Positions 30,960-39,985 of a DNA stretch of 64,000 nucleotides are shown piece by piece. Each line of letters opens with the position of its first letter. Position 1 is the stretch's first letter. This DNA comes from an uncultured Christensenella sp. (GTDB taxonomy: Bacteria > Bacillota > Clostridia > Christensenellales > Pumilibacteraceae). The stretch covers positions 62,001 through 126,000 of the forward strand of contig CAJTLV010000005.1 of the NCBI GenBank assembly GCA_910577435.1, in the 5' to 3' direction. Below the pieces are notes generated by a model. That model had not been told where the DNA came from, did no database searches, and worked only from the letters and a program-made list of their open reading frames with translations. The position numbers and the translations under genes are program-made.

Positions 30960-32318
30960 TCACGTCGTGTCGGCAGGCTTATAAGCATAACCGCCGTTTC
31001 CGTCGATATACCAGCCCTCGTAAAGATACGGTTGAAGCTGTTCGAGCCGAACGTCGGGATCGGACGTGAGCACCGCTTGCAAAAGATACATAAAATCGGA
31101 TTTTGTAATCGGATCGTCGGTATCCTCGCCGTTCGCCGCCTTTGCCAGCATATCGAGAAGATCGAGTTTTATGTTGCCCTGCTCCGCCGCGTCGAAAGCG
31201 TCCTGCAAGCCGTTCTCGCCCGTTATATTATCCATATACGGCGCGATCTTATCGGCCATCTCCGCCAAAAGCGCCTGCACGGTCTTAGGCTCCCCGTCGC
31301 TGTTCTCGATCGCCAATATTTTATTGATTATATGATACATTCTGTCGCGCTTGCCCTCGTTCATAGCATTGAGCGAGACCTGCGCCTGAGCTTCGCCTTG
31401 AAGGGGCAACGTCACCGTCGCATATACGTTTTTTGGCAATACTGTCTTTATCCCGAACTCGACAAGCCCGCCGAGCCAGCTCATACCTGCGTCCTTTACC
31501 GCCGTGACCGCGACGCGGCTTGCCAAATCTTCCAAGCCTATCCACACGGTTATGTTAGCCGTCGTAGCGGTCACTTCGCGCTCGCCCAACTCGTTGGTTG
31601 CCGACTGCGCGCCGAAATAGATCTGTTTTAGCTTGACTACTGCATTGAGGTCCATATCCGGCATAGCGAATCCGCCTGCGACGGTCGAGACGTCGATTTC
31701 GTTCAACATCATTCGGAGAACGTTATTGACAAACGCCGCAAGCTCCTTGTCTCGCAAAGTGAATATGTAGTTATCCGCGTCCTCGCTGTACGATTCGAGC
31801 CGTTCCATATCGATGTTCTCGCGAGTGAATGCGCTCGCCATCATATCGACCAAGATATTCATTATCTCGCCGCCCGACTCGCTCTCGCCGTCTTCGTCGC
31901 CGCCGGAAAAATTCCGCACTTCGCCGACAGCGCTTTCTTCCTTTTTCATAATATCGGATACCGCCCTTTCGATCGCGGCGTCGAAATCGACTTCCGCGTC
32001 CGATCGAAGCAGTATATTTTGCTTTATCTCCGAGTAGAACCCGTCGAGATCGTCATCCGAAAACGGTTTCTTTACTACGTCCTTATCCTTCGTCCAATAC
32101 AGCTCGTTCATTACGCCGAGTGTGTCTGACAACGGCATTTCGAGGTAGAGTTTGGAATATTTATCGCCGAAATACCAGCCTATGCCGAAAACGATCCCGC
32201 AAATAGCGAGAACCGTGATCAGGAAAGCCAACAGACACGACAGTCCCCTGTGCCGCCTTTTCGAAACGACGGGACTCTTTCCGTCGCCGTTTTCGGGAAC
32301 TATGACTTTTTTCGCCAT
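30960..32318 (-). CDS. N-terminal, membrane-anchored part of a large repeat protein (ends at an in-frame TGA)
   Basis: 452 residues. After a basic cytosolic N-terminus (MAKKVIVPENGDGKSPVVSKRRHRG, quoted in part) comes one membrane helix (LSCLLAFLITVLAICGIVFGIGWYFG, about residues 26-50), then an extracellular part with an acidic linker (SGGDEDGESESGG) and one copy of the unit YATVTLPLQG...MNEGKRDRMYHIINKI also seen three times in the downstream ORF. The reading frame stays open past the TGA into the next ORF, so the natural product is probably one protein of about 1,250 residues. Own promoter at 32361-32389, GGAGAT before the ATG. Confidence 0.65.
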   Translation of the reverse strand: MAKKVIVPENGDGKSPVVSKRRHRGLSCLLAFLITVLAICGIVFGIGWYFGDKYSKLYLEMPLSDTLGVMNELYWTKDKDVVKKPFSDDDLDGFYSEIKQNILLRSDAEVDFDAAIERAVSDIMKKEESAVGEVRNFSGGDEDGESESGGEIMNILVDMMASAFTRENIDMERLESYSEDADNYIFTLRDKELAAFVNNVLRMMLNEIDVSTVAGGFAMPDMDLNAVVKLKQIYFGAQSATNELGEREVTATTANITVWIGLEDLASRVAVTAVKDAGMSWLGGLVEFGIKTVLPKNVYATVTLPLQGEAQAQVSLNAMNEGKRDRMYHIINKILAIENSDGEPKTVQALLAEMADKIAPYMDNITGENGLQDAFDAAEQGNIKLDLLDMLAKAANGEDTDDPITKSDFMYLLQAVLTSDPDVRLEQLQPYLYEGWYIDGNGGYAYKPADTT

Positions 32319-32360
32319 ACGGTATCTCCTACAAAATAACAGCGCGTTTATTCACATACC

Positions 32361-32389
32361 ATTCTACGCCGCAGTAATTCGTTTGTCAA
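32361..32389 (-). promoter_or_regulatory. Promoter of the anchored repeat-protein gene
   Basis: Minus strand TTGACA (32384-32389), 17-base spacer, TAGAAT (32361-32366); leader of about 40 bases with AGGAGAT. Confidence 0.7.
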
Positions 32390-32487
32390 CACAAGTCGCC
32401 TTTTGTAATGATATTCTAATCGATTTTTAATGCTGACGGCGACGCCGCAAAAATATATACGTCCGCGCAGTTTGTCGTTCAAAGAAA

Positions 32488-32514
32488 AAGCGTTACCGTT
32501 AAACGGCAACGCTT
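32488..32514 (-). terminator. Terminator of the copA-copZ locus
   Basis: AAGCGTT-CCGTT stem with one mismatch, short loop, followed on the minus strand by TTTTTCTTT. Confidence 0.75.
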
Positions 32515-32551
32515 ATTCGAGCTTTTACGATACTTCGGCGCCTAGCGTCAC

Positions 32552-32752
32552 TCACTTTTCACTGCATTCGTAGCCCGCGTCGACCACTGCGGAAACGGCG
32601 GCGCTCACGTCGAAATCGCCATTGACTACCGCCTGCGCCTTTTCGAGCGACACATCGACGCTCGTCACCCCGTCCACTGCGGCAAGCGCCTTTTCGACGC
32701 GACCGACGCAATGCATACAACTCATACCGTTAACGTTCAATACTTTTTCCAT
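32552..32752 (-). CDS. copZ: Nested in-frame copper chaperone (CopZ-type HMA domain) made from the 3' end of copA
   Basis: 66-residue heavy-metal-associated domain MEKVLNVNGMSCMHCVGRVEKAL with the CxxC copper site, ferredoxin-like fold. It is the last domain of the copA reading frame, but an independent AAGGAGA lies 8 bases before ATG 32752, so a free chaperone can be made by internal initiation. CopZ carries Cu(I) to CopA and to copper regulators. The region between the transporter body and this domain is low-complexity (NENKNKGENK), which is what a former intergenic spacer read in frame would look like. Confidence 0.75.
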   Translation of the reverse strand: MEKVLNVNGMSCMHCVGRVEKALAAVDGVTSVDVSLEKAQAVVNGDFDVSAAVSAVVDAGYECSEK

Positions 32753-35110
32753 TTTGTTTTCTCCTTTATTTTTATTTTCATTTACGGAACAGGCGTTGCC
32801 GTCCGCTAATTGACATTGATGCGAATCGTGAACTTCCGTTCGCGCATTTACAGCCGTTTTCGTCTTGGACGCGCGGCGCTCCAAGCGCTTTTCGTCGAAC
32901 CTCATAACCGTTAGGCGCAACGCATTGCACACAACGAACAGCGACGACGCCGCCATAGCGCCCGCCGCGATCATCGGATTAAGAGTCACACCCAACGAAT
33001 ACAGCACGCCCGCCGCGAGAGGTATGCCGAGCGTATTATAGCAAAACGCCCAGAACAGATTCTGTTTGATGTTGCGCAATGTTTTGCGCGACACGCTTTG
33101 CGCGCGCGGTACGTCCATAAGATCGGACTTGACAAGCACGACGTCCGCAGCCTCGATAGCTACATCCGTACCCGAACCTATCGCGATCCCCACATCTGCG
33201 GCTTTGAGCGCGGGCGCGTCGTTGATACCGTCGCCCACCATTGCCGTTCTGCCGCTCGCTTTGAGCTTTTCGACTATATCCAGCTTGTCTTCGGGCAATA
33301 CGTTGCAGTACACTTCGGTAATACCTACCTCATCCGCTATCCGCCGCGCCTGACGCTCGTTATCTCCCGTCAACATCACGGCAGTACCGCCCATTCGGCG
33401 AATAAGTTCTATCGCTTTTTTGCTCGACGGCTTTACTTCGTCGTTGACGGTTATCGCGCCGATCAGTCCGCCTTTTCTGCACAGATAAACGGTCTGCGCG
33501 TCGCCGTCGTCCGAAATTTCCACGCCGAACTCGGCGGCGAGTCTGGGCGCGCCCAGCGCGTATTGTACGCCGTTCACCGTTCCCACTACGCCGTAACCTA
33601 TGCGGTACTCGCTTGCCGTCACATTATACGGCTCGCCGTCGTATGCCTCGATAACGGCGCGCGCCAGCGGATGCGTAGACGTGCTTTCGAGCGCCGCCGC
33701 GATTCCGAGAACTTCGTCGCGGCGTTTCCCGTCGTTCTCGTCCGCACCGTATACCTTGACGCCCGTAACACGCGGTTTGCCTTCCGTTATTGTCGCAGTC
33801 TTGTCGAGCGCGAATATCTTTACGTCGCCCAAACTTTGCAGCGTCTCGGCGTTCTTGACGAGTATTCCGTAAGCCGCCGCCCTACCGGTTCCCGCCATTA
33901 CCGCGACGGGAGTGGCAAGTCCGAGCGCACACGGACAGCTGATGACTATTACCGATATACACATCGTAAGCGCGTGTCCTATCCCGTAGCCGAGACAAAG
34001 CCACACAACGAGCGTTACGAGCGCTATTCCGCACACCGTCGGCACGAACACCGCCGACACCTTGTCGGCTATCTTCTGAATGGGCGCTTTCGACCCGCCC
34101 GCATTCTCTATCAGTTCGATTATCTTGGAAAGCGTCGTGTCCGCGCCCACCTTTTCGGCGCGCAATTCTATCCGACCCGTAAGATTGAGAACTGCGGACG
34201 ATACCTCCGCGCCTTCCGTCGCCTCGACGGGAATGGACTCGCCCGTTATCGCGGATTTATCCAGAGTGGTAGAACCCGACGTTATGATACCGTCGCACGG
34301 GATATACTCGCCCGACAATACGACTACGGTGTCGCCTACACGAATGTCGTCTACCGATACCGTCACGGTCTCGCCGTCGCGAATTACGTTGGCGGTCTGC
34401 GGACGCAGGCGCAACAGCTTTTCCACTTCCGAGCGCGTCTTGCCCTTAGATTTGGCTTCCAAAAACTTGCCGAGCGTAACAAGAGTAAGTATCATCGCCG
34501 CCGACTCGAAAAACAGATTCATTGCAAGTTCCGAGCCGCCCGCAATATCGCCCGCCGCCGCTTTTGCATTAATAACGAAAAGCGTGACTATCCCGTAAAT
34601 GTACGCCGCACCCGCACCGAGCGTAACAAGAGTATCCATATTCGCGCCGCGATGAATAACGGCGCGTACTCCGCTCGAAAAGAACTTATAATTTATGACG
34701 AGTATGGGCGTAGTAAGCACCAACTGAATGAGCGCAAACGACGCAGGATCTTTATGCGGATCGAGCGCTCCCATCGGAAAGTGCGCCATATGCCCCATCG
34801 AAAAGTACATAAGCGGCATAAGAAATACAAGCGACGCGATAAACCGAATGAGCAACGTCTTTGAATAGTCGACCGTCTTTTTCGGAGCGGAAGGTTTTGT
34901 TCCCTCTCCGCCTGTCCTCGCCGTCGCACCGTAACCCGCGCGTTCGACGGCGGCTATTATATCCCCGTCAGACGCATCGGATTCCACCGTCATTCTGTTC
35001 AAAAGCAGATTGACGTTGACCTTTTCCGCACCCACGCCGCGCACTGCTTTTTCCACGTGCGCCGCGCACGCCGCGCACGTCATTCCCGTAATGTCGAAAA
35101 TCCTTTCCAT
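32552..35110 (-). CDS. copA: Copper-exporting P1B-type ATPase CopA with N- and C-terminal metal-binding domains
   Basis: Pumps Cu(I) out of the cytoplasm. 852 residues from MERIFDITGMTCAACAAHVEK (CxxC domain 1-70), eight membrane helices, the ion-path SCPCALGLATPVAV in helix 6, phosphorylation motif ALDKTATITEGKP (DKTAT rather than the usual DKTGT), the HP motif in THPLARAVIEA, hinge GDGINDAPALKAADVGIA, and the last helices with YNTLG and MAASS copper ligands. Then a His/Cys-containing linker (about 750-785) and a C-terminal HMA domain. The start ATG 35110 lies 6 bases after a -10 box, so it is probably leaderless; the frame to 35149 crosses the promoter and is rejected. Confidence 0.95.
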   Translation of the reverse strand: MERIFDITGMTCAACAAHVEKAVRGVGAEKVNVNLLLNRMTVESDASDGDIIAAVERAGYGATARTGGEGTKPSAPKKTVDYSKTLLIRFIASLVFLMPLMYFSMGHMAHFPMGALDPHKDPASFALIQLVLTTPILVINYKFFSSGVRAVIHRGANMDTLVTLGAGAAYIYGIVTLFVINAKAAAGDIAGGSELAMNLFFESAAMILTLVTLGKFLEAKSKGKTRSEVEKLLRLRPQTANVIRDGETVTVSVDDIRVGDTVVVLSGEYIPCDGIITSGSTTLDKSAITGESIPVEATEGAEVSSAVLNLTGRIELRAEKVGADTTLSKIIELIENAGGSKAPIQKIADKVSAVFVPTVCGIALVTLVVWLCLGYGIGHALTMCISVIVISCPCALGLATPVAVMAGTGRAAAYGILVKNAETLQSLGDVKIFALDKTATITEGKPRVTGVKVYGADENDGKRRDEVLGIAAALESTSTHPLARAVIEAYDGEPYNVTASEYRIGYGVVGTVNGVQYALGAPRLAAEFGVEISDDGDAQTVYLCRKGGLIGAITVNDEVKPSSKKAIELIRRMGGTAVMLTGDNERQARRIADEVGITEVYCNVLPEDKLDIVEKLKASGRTAMVGDGINDAPALKAADVGIAIGSGTDVAIEAADVVLVKSDLMDVPRAQSVSRKTLRNIKQNLFWAFCYNTLGIPLAAGVLYSLGVTLNPMIAAGAMAASSLFVVCNALRLTVMRFDEKRLERRASKTKTAVNARTEVHDSHQCQLADGNACSVNENKNKGENKMEKVLNVNGMSCMHCVGRVEKALAAVDGVTSVDVSLEKAQAVVNGDFDVSAAVSAVVDAGYECSEK

Positions 35111-35116
35111 AATCTC

Positions 35117-35145
35117 AGTATACCTCCCCGACGAGCATATGTCAA
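35117..35145 (-). promoter_or_regulatory. Promoter of copA, predicted leaderless
   Basis: Minus strand TTGACA (35140-35145), 17-base spacer, TATACT (35117-35122), then 6 bases to ATG 35110. No obvious CsoR or CopY operator seen. Confidence 0.75.
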
Positions 35146-35240
35146 GCAAATTTATAGTGATTTACTAGGAATTAAAAATAACACCGTCGCATTCCCGATT
35201 ATTTTGTACTATCCCGACCGATATCGCATATATAAAGATT

Positions 35241-36275
35241 ATGTCTCAAAAAACGATAAACATAGCGGTCTATGACGATCTGTCTTGCGGGGTCACTCCG
35301 CCTCTGCCCTACGTAGGAATGCGGTTCGACGGCGGTCATTTCGCAAGAAGAGCAAAGTGTCTGCTCGCGGCGGCGCTTTTGCGGTGCGGGTTCGAAATAA
35401 TGGACTGCAACGCCGACGGCGACGCGGCGGACATACAAGAATTCGCGTCGCGCATAAACCGCGCGCCCGTCGACGCGGGGATCGCGCTCTCTTTCGGCGC
35501 ATTCGGCTCGCGTAAAAACTTCAACGATATTCACGGGTTCTGCGTGCGGTATTACGGCGGACGGTTCGCGAACAAATCGCGCATACTGTGCGAGGACATT
35601 TACGCGCGGCAAAACTCTCGAGGACGGACGGGTACGATCATATCCGACTGCGCTGCGTTCGGCGCGAACTGCCCCGTAGCGGTTGCGGATGCGGGGTATT
35701 TAACCAACTTCGACGACGCGAAGCTGGTGTACGACCCCGACTTTGCTACTGCGTTCGCGGAAACGACGGCGACTGCCGTATGCGAATACTTCGATATGCC
35801 GTATGTAAAGCGGGACGATATTTTCGCATATCCCATACTCGGCGTAGGCAGGCGCGGCGGCAAGGTAAAAATGCTTCAATATATGCTGTGCACTGCGGGA
35901 ATGCCGGTCACGTGCGACGGCGTGTACGGCGGAGAAACGTCCGGCGCCGTCAAAAAGTTCTGTGCGGACAGGGAGCGCAAAGGCGACGGCTCGACTACCC
36001 CGCCCGTATGGCGCGATCTTATGCTGACGGATATGCCCGAACTCGCATTCGGAGCAACGGGCAACGCAGTCAGGTACATTCAGAGCAAACTGCTGTCCAA
36101 GCTGTACAGAATAAAAATCGACGGCACTTTCGGAAACCGCACGCTTGACGCCGTCAACGAGTTTTTGGCGGAACACGGCGACGGAAAGCCGGCACTCACC
36201 CGCGCCGACGTAATCGACTCGGAAATATACGGAATGCTCGCTCCCGTAGGCGGCGGCAGACCGAGACTGTATTGA
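35241..36275 (+). CDS. Amidase_3-like protein with two peptidoglycan-binding repeats, probably catalytically dead
   Basis: 344 residues. The first about 190 look like an N-acetylmuramoyl-L-alanine amidase fold (Amidase_3): late motif VAVADAGYLTNFDDAKLV matches the xxExGFLSNxxE region. The zinc ligands are missing, though: no DPGHGG near the start (VYDDLSCG instead), no SxHxN (LSFGAFGS instead), and the catalytic Glu is Asp. Two PG_binding_1-like repeats follow (about 200-270 VKMLQYMLCTAGMPVTCDGVYGG; about 275-330 VRYIQSKL..IDGTFGNRT). No signal peptide is visible. Likely a spore- or wall-related binding protein or pseudoenzyme; identification of the first domain is moderate. Confidence 0.65.
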   Translation: MSQKTINIAVYDDLSCGVTPPLPYVGMRFDGGHFARRAKCLLAAALLRCGFEIMDCNADGDAADIQEFASRINRAPVDAGIALSFGAFGSRKNFNDIHGFCVRYYGGRFANKSRILCEDIYARQNSRGRTGTIISDCAAFGANCPVAVADAGYLTNFDDAKLVYDPDFATAFAETTATAVCEYFDMPYVKRDDIFAYPILGVGRRGGKVKMLQYMLCTAGMPVTCDGVYGGETSGAVKKFCADRERKGDGSTTPPVWRDLMLTDMPELAFGATGNAVRYIQSKLLSKLYRIKIDGTFGNRTLDAVNEFLAEHGDGKPALTRADVIDSEIYGMLAPVGGGRPRLY

Positions 36276-36337
36276 TTCAGACGCATTTTTACCGCCCGCA
36301 ACGTAAGAGATTCCGCATATCAACCGCGCGCTAATCT

Positions 36338-36366
36338 TTGACTTTGAACAGAAAATGTAATATAAT
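36338..36366 (+). promoter_or_regulatory. Promoter of the TetR gene, predicted leaderless
   Basis: TTGACT (36338-36343), 17-base spacer, TATAAT (36361-36366), 8 bases before ATG 36375. Confidence 0.75.
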
Positions 36367-36374
36367 AAGATATA

Positions 36375-36956
36375 ATGGCTAAATCAGGAAAAAAGACAAC
36401 CGATAAAATACACAACAGTTTGATAGAACTTCTGGAATGTGCGTCTGCCGTCGAAAACATAACCGTCACCGAAATCTGCGAACACGCGGGAATCAATCGC
36501 GCCACATTCTATTATCATTATCAGTCTGTCGCCGCCGTGTTTGCGGAGATCGAAGATACCCTGCGGTCGGATTTCGAGCACACTATTTCTCTGCCGGCAT
36601 TGACAGACGCAAAAACTCCCGACGCAAACTTTTTCGAAATATTCTTCGCCTTCGTCGCACGCAACGCGACAATTTGCAAACTTATAGTCAATTCGCCCCA
36701 CACAGGCGACAACACCTTTCTCACCCACGCGCTCGAAATCGGGAGGAACAAGGTTTCTGCAATGATGACGGAAATATTTCCCGACTGCCCGACGGCAAAA
36801 ATAGATTACTATTACACGTTTGTATCGCGCGGATTTTTGGGACTTGTAACGTATTGGCTGAACGGCGATATGCTCGAGCCGATAAAATCCATATCCGACA
36901 TAGGCGCGCAGATCGCATATTCGGGCATCGAATTTCTCAAAAGACAGCAACAGTAA
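36375..36956 (+). CDS. TetR-family transcriptional regulator
   Basis: 193 residues. N-terminal helix-turn-helix of TetR type (about 10-55): IHNSLIELLECASAVENITVTEICEHAGINRATFYYHYQSV (quoted loosely), with the typical AGINRATFYYHY recognition helix. The all-helical C-terminal domain (about 60-190) would bind a ligand and dimerise; ligand unknown. It stands alone between an amidase-like gene and a convergent membrane-protein gene, so its target is not obvious from context. Confidence 0.92.
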   Translation: MAKSGKKTTDKIHNSLIELLECASAVENITVTEICEHAGINRATFYYHYQSVAAVFAEIEDTLRSDFEHTISLPALTDAKTPDANFFEIFFAFVARNATICKLIVNSPHTGDNTFLTHALEIGRNKVSAMMTEIFPDCPTAKIDYYYTFVSRGFLGLVTYWLNGDMLEPIKSISDIGAQIAYSGIEFLKRQQQ

Positions 36957-36999
36957 CCGCAAACAAAAAGGAGCGACACGCTCCTTTTTGTTTGCGGTT
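36955..36999. terminator. Bidirectional terminator between tetR and the membrane protein gene
   Basis: Perfect 21-bp stem AACCGCAAACAAAAAGGAGC(G) against its complement, with a 3-base loop. Serves the two convergent genes. Confidence 0.85.
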
Positions 37000-37010
37000 A
37001 TTTGATTCGG

Positions 37011-37715
37011 TCAATCGAGAAGATCGTATATCTTAGTTTCGGCGGTGTGTTTCATCCGCATATAGCCGATGACAAGTGTGAACACAAAAACGAATATCAC
37101 GCACAGCGAGACAGGCGCATAGGCGAGCGGACCGGGAATAAACGAGCTTGCCAAGCCCGCGACCAAAAAGCCGTAAGCCCCGACGTCCCAATGCCTGTCG
37201 AGCGAGTCGCAAATATATACGGCGAACATCTTGCGCGAAGTCGACCGCGCAATGAACGTGCGTGACGCGAACACCATAGGCAACGTCGCAGACAGCACCG
37301 AAAAAATCATAGCTACCGTGACGGCTATGAGCGTGTCGTTGTCGATGGTCTGCTTGACGCCGCTGGCGTTGAACTGTTGCAAAATTCCGTAGATGGTAAC
37401 TCCGCCCATACACATCGACATCATCATACAGAATATAACGGTCGATATAAAGTTGTTATGCAGTCTGTTGCGCTTTTTGAACGACACCGCAACGAGAAGT
37501 ATGGCGGCGGGGATCAGCGAGAACAGTACCATCAACAAATTATTGTATTTGCTGTACGACGTATCAGCCATATCGACCGTCTTATAAACTATTGTCACCT
37601 TTTCGGGCAACATCGGCAATGTGAGCGCCGTTGCGAGAAGTGCGACCGCCGTAACCCACAGCGTCACCGTCGTTATTATCTTATCCGAATTATTAAGATA
37701 GCTTTTGCCTTTCAT
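37011..37715 (-). CDS. Multi-pass membrane protein of unknown function
   Basis: 234 residues with about six hydrophobic segments (VTLWVTAVALLATALTLPML, LLMVLFSLIPAAILLVAVSF, STVIFCMMMSMCMGGVTIYG, LIAVTVAMIFSVLSATLPMV, GFLVAGLASSFIPGP, SLCVIFVFVFTLVIGYM). The layout, with a PxLP-type loop after the first helix (LPMLPEKVTIVY), is reminiscent of DUF1648-type proteins but I would not assign it. Lies 12 bases after tsaD in the same direction, so probably co-transcribed. Confidence 0.65.
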   Translation of the reverse strand: MKGKSYLNNSDKIITTVTLWVTAVALLATALTLPMLPEKVTIVYKTVDMADTSYSKYNNLLMVLFSLIPAAILLVAVSFKKRNRLHNNFISTVIFCMMMSMCMGGVTIYGILQQFNASGVKQTIDNDTLIAVTVAMIFSVLSATLPMVFASRTFIARSTSRKMFAVYICDSLDRHWDVGAYGFLVAGLASSFIPGPLAYAPVSLCVIFVFVFTLVIGYMRMKHTAETKIYDLLD

Positions 37716-37727
37716 TTTAACTCCCGT

Positions 37728-38738
37728 TCAACCGCCTATCTTCAAATAACTTGCGGCATTGAGGTCGAGCCGTGCCGGCACCGCGCCGCCCGCGATCATA
37801 TCGCGCGCACGTGCGCACACCATAGCGGCGTTGTCGGTACAAAGCGACATCGGAGGATAGTAAACGGTACAGCCGTATGCTGCCCCCGACTGTGCAAGTT
37901 TTTCGCGCAGATACGAGTTTGCCGCGACCCCGCCGGCGAGCGCAAGCGTCGTGATACCCGCATTCTTCACCGCGCCGATCGCAGTGTCGACGAGCATATC
38001 GACCGCCGTCTTTTGAAACGACGCGCAAACGTCGTCGACATTTACTGTCTCGCCGCGCTGTTCGCAACCGTGCAAATAATTGACGACCGCCGTTTTCAGT
38101 CCCGAATAGCTGATATCGCAGGTCTTTTTCTTTTTATGCGCAATGAACTCTATCGACGGCTTGCCTGACTTAGCGCGCTTGTCTATCTCCGGTCCGCCGG
38201 GATACGGCAATCCGATCGCGCGCGCCACCTTGTCGAACGCCTCGCCTATCGCGTCGTCCGTCGTCGTGCCGATAAGCTCGAAACTGTTTCTGTCCGCCAC
38301 CTTGACAATCCCCGTATGCCCGCCGCTCGCGACGACCGCGAGGAAAGGCGGTTCCAATTCGGGCGAACTCAAAAAATTTGCGGCGATATGCGCTTCGATG
38401 TGATTGACGGCATAGAGCGGCACTCCGAGCGCGTAAGCGAGCGCTTTTGCCGCAGAAACACCGACGAGCAGTGCGCCTACGAGTCCCGCGCCGTATGTCA
38501 CGGCGATCGCGCCGATGTCGGTCTTTTCTATACCCGCCTTTTCGAGCGCCTCGTCGATCACCGGCAATACCGCCGTCAAATGATTACGCGACGCGATTTC
38601 GGGTACGACCCCGCCGAACCGACGGTGTATCTCTATCTGCGAAGAAATGATATTCGACGCGAGCTTATCGCCGATAAGCACTGCGGCGGACGTTTCGTCG
38701 CACGACGTTTCTATTCCCAAAATGATTTTGTCTTTCAT
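37728..38738 (-). CDS. tsaD: tRNA N6-adenosine threonylcarbamoyltransferase TsaD
   Basis: Transfers threonylcarbamoyl from its AMP donor to A37 of ANN-reading tRNAs, with TsaB and TsaE. 336 residues, usual length. Start LGIETSCDETSAAVL, metal-binding HIEAH (AVNHIEAHIAAN), GGHTG and the C-terminal ALAGGVAANSYLR and CTDNAAM motifs, all intact. Partners tsaB, tsaE and tsaC are not in the window. Confidence 0.97.
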   Translation of the reverse strand: MKDKIILGIETSCDETSAAVLIGDKLASNIISSQIEIHRRFGGVVPEIASRNHLTAVLPVIDEALEKAGIEKTDIGAIAVTYGAGLVGALLVGVSAAKALAYALGVPLYAVNHIEAHIAANFLSSPELEPPFLAVVASGGHTGIVKVADRNSFELIGTTTDDAIGEAFDKVARAIGLPYPGGPEIDKRAKSGKPSIEFIAHKKKKTCDISYSGLKTAVVNYLHGCEQRGETVNVDDVCASFQKTAVDMLVDTAIGAVKNAGITTLALAGGVAANSYLREKLAQSGAAYGCTVYYPPMSLCTDNAAMVCARARDMIAGGAVPARLDLNAASYLKIGG

Positions 38739-38814
38739 AGTATATCGTTAATATAAGTTTGCCGACACAATAGACTTTAATTGCGGCCGCATAGCGTGAC
38801 GCAAACGGCGGCGG

Positions 38815-39915
38815 TTACGAAGCGGACTTTTTAAGATAATCGATTATAAACTCCTCGATATCTCCGTCCATAACCGACTGAATATCGCTGTCCTCGAACC
38901 CCGTGCGATGATCCTTGACAAGCGTATATGGCTGAAATACGTAAGAGCGTATCTGACTGCCCCACTCGATCTTTTTGAGATCGCCTTTTAAGCTGGCGGC
39001 TTTTTCGAGCGCCTCGCGCTCTTTCAGTTCGACGAGTTTGCTTTTAAGCATAGTGAACGCCATTTCGCGGTTCTGCGTCTGACTGCGTTCGTTCTGGCAG
39101 GTTACGACAATGCCCGTCGGGAAATGTGTAATGCGTATCGCAGAATCCGTCTTATTTATATGCTGACCGCCTGCGCCGCTCGACCTGAACGTGTCGACGC
39201 GAATGTCGTCGGGATTTATCGTGACCGTCGTGTCGTCTTTTATCTCCGGCATAACTTCGAGACTTGCGAACGACGTATGCCGACGCGCGTTTGCATCGAA
39301 CGGCGAAATGCGAACGAGCCGATGCACGCCCATTTCGGCTTTGAGATAACCGTAAGCATTGATACCGCGCACAACGAACGTTATGCTCTTGATACCCGCC
39401 TCTTCGCCGTCGAGCCTGTCGACTACGTCGACCGAATATCCCGATTTTTCGCAGTACATACGGTACATACGGAACAGCATCGACACCCAGTCCTGTGCCT
39501 CCGTTCCGCCTGCGCCCGCGTGAAGAGAAAGTATAGCGTCCGACTTATCGTACTCGCCTTTCAACAGCGCCGAGATCTGCGCCTTTTCGGCGCGCTCGCA
39601 CAAAGCGTCGGTCTCCGTTATAAGCTCCGCCATAAGCTCCGCGTCTGTTTCGGCAGCCAACAGTTCTGCCATCGCATTGAGATCGTTTACGCTCGCGAAC
39701 AGCTTGTCGAATGCGCCGAGCGTGTTGTCGATGTACTTCGCCTCGCTGTTTACCGATTGCGCCTCTTTAGGATCGGAATATAAAGCAGGGTCGTTCTGAC
39801 GTACTTCAAGCTCCGCCCGCCGCGCTTTGAGTTTGTCGGGTTGAACCGCAGCATACGCGTCGTTTATCATCGCCGCCGCGCCCGCTATTTTATTTTTGCA
39901 CTCTTCTAAATCCAT
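38815..39915 (-). CDS. prfB: Peptide chain release factor 2
   Basis: Terminates translation at UAA and UGA. 366 residues, with stop-codon recognition motif SPF ([12 protein letters not shown]) and the catalytic GGQ in [15 protein letters not shown]. Unusual compared with many bacteria: the reading frame is continuous from ATG 39915. At the place of the usual autoregulatory frameshift (about codon 25-30) the sequence reads on as PDKLKARR with no in-frame TGA, so the UGA-dependent feedback loop is absent. Ribosome site AAAGG. Confidence 0.96.
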   Translation of the reverse strand: MDLEECKNKIAGAAAMINDAYAAVQPDKLKARRAELEVRQNDPALYSDPKEAQSVNSEAKYIDNTLGAFDKLFASVNDLNAMAELLAAETDAELMAELITETDALCERAEKAQISALLKGEYDKSDAILSLHAGAGGTEAQDWVSMLFRMYRMYCEKSGYSVDVVDRLDGEEAGIKSITFVVRGINAYGYLKAEMGVHRLVRISPFDANARRHTSFASLEVMPEIKDDTTVTINPDDIRVDTFRSSGAGGQHINKTDSAIRITHFPTGIVVTCQNERSQTQNREMAFTMLKSKLVELKEREALEKAASLKGDLKKIEWGSQIRSYVFQPYTLVKDHRTGFEDSDIQSVMDGDIEEFIIDYLKKSAS

Positions 39916-39985
39916 AATACCTTTTATCGATTCGGAATCCCGAATTATTTATACGTGTAGCGATCGGTTCCGTATCCCGAATTGT

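Noticed and set aside
30960..30962. TGA as selenocysteine codon
   Set aside because: No SECIS-like hairpin was seen right after it and the context has no selenoprotein motif; nonsense mutation or read-through is simpler.
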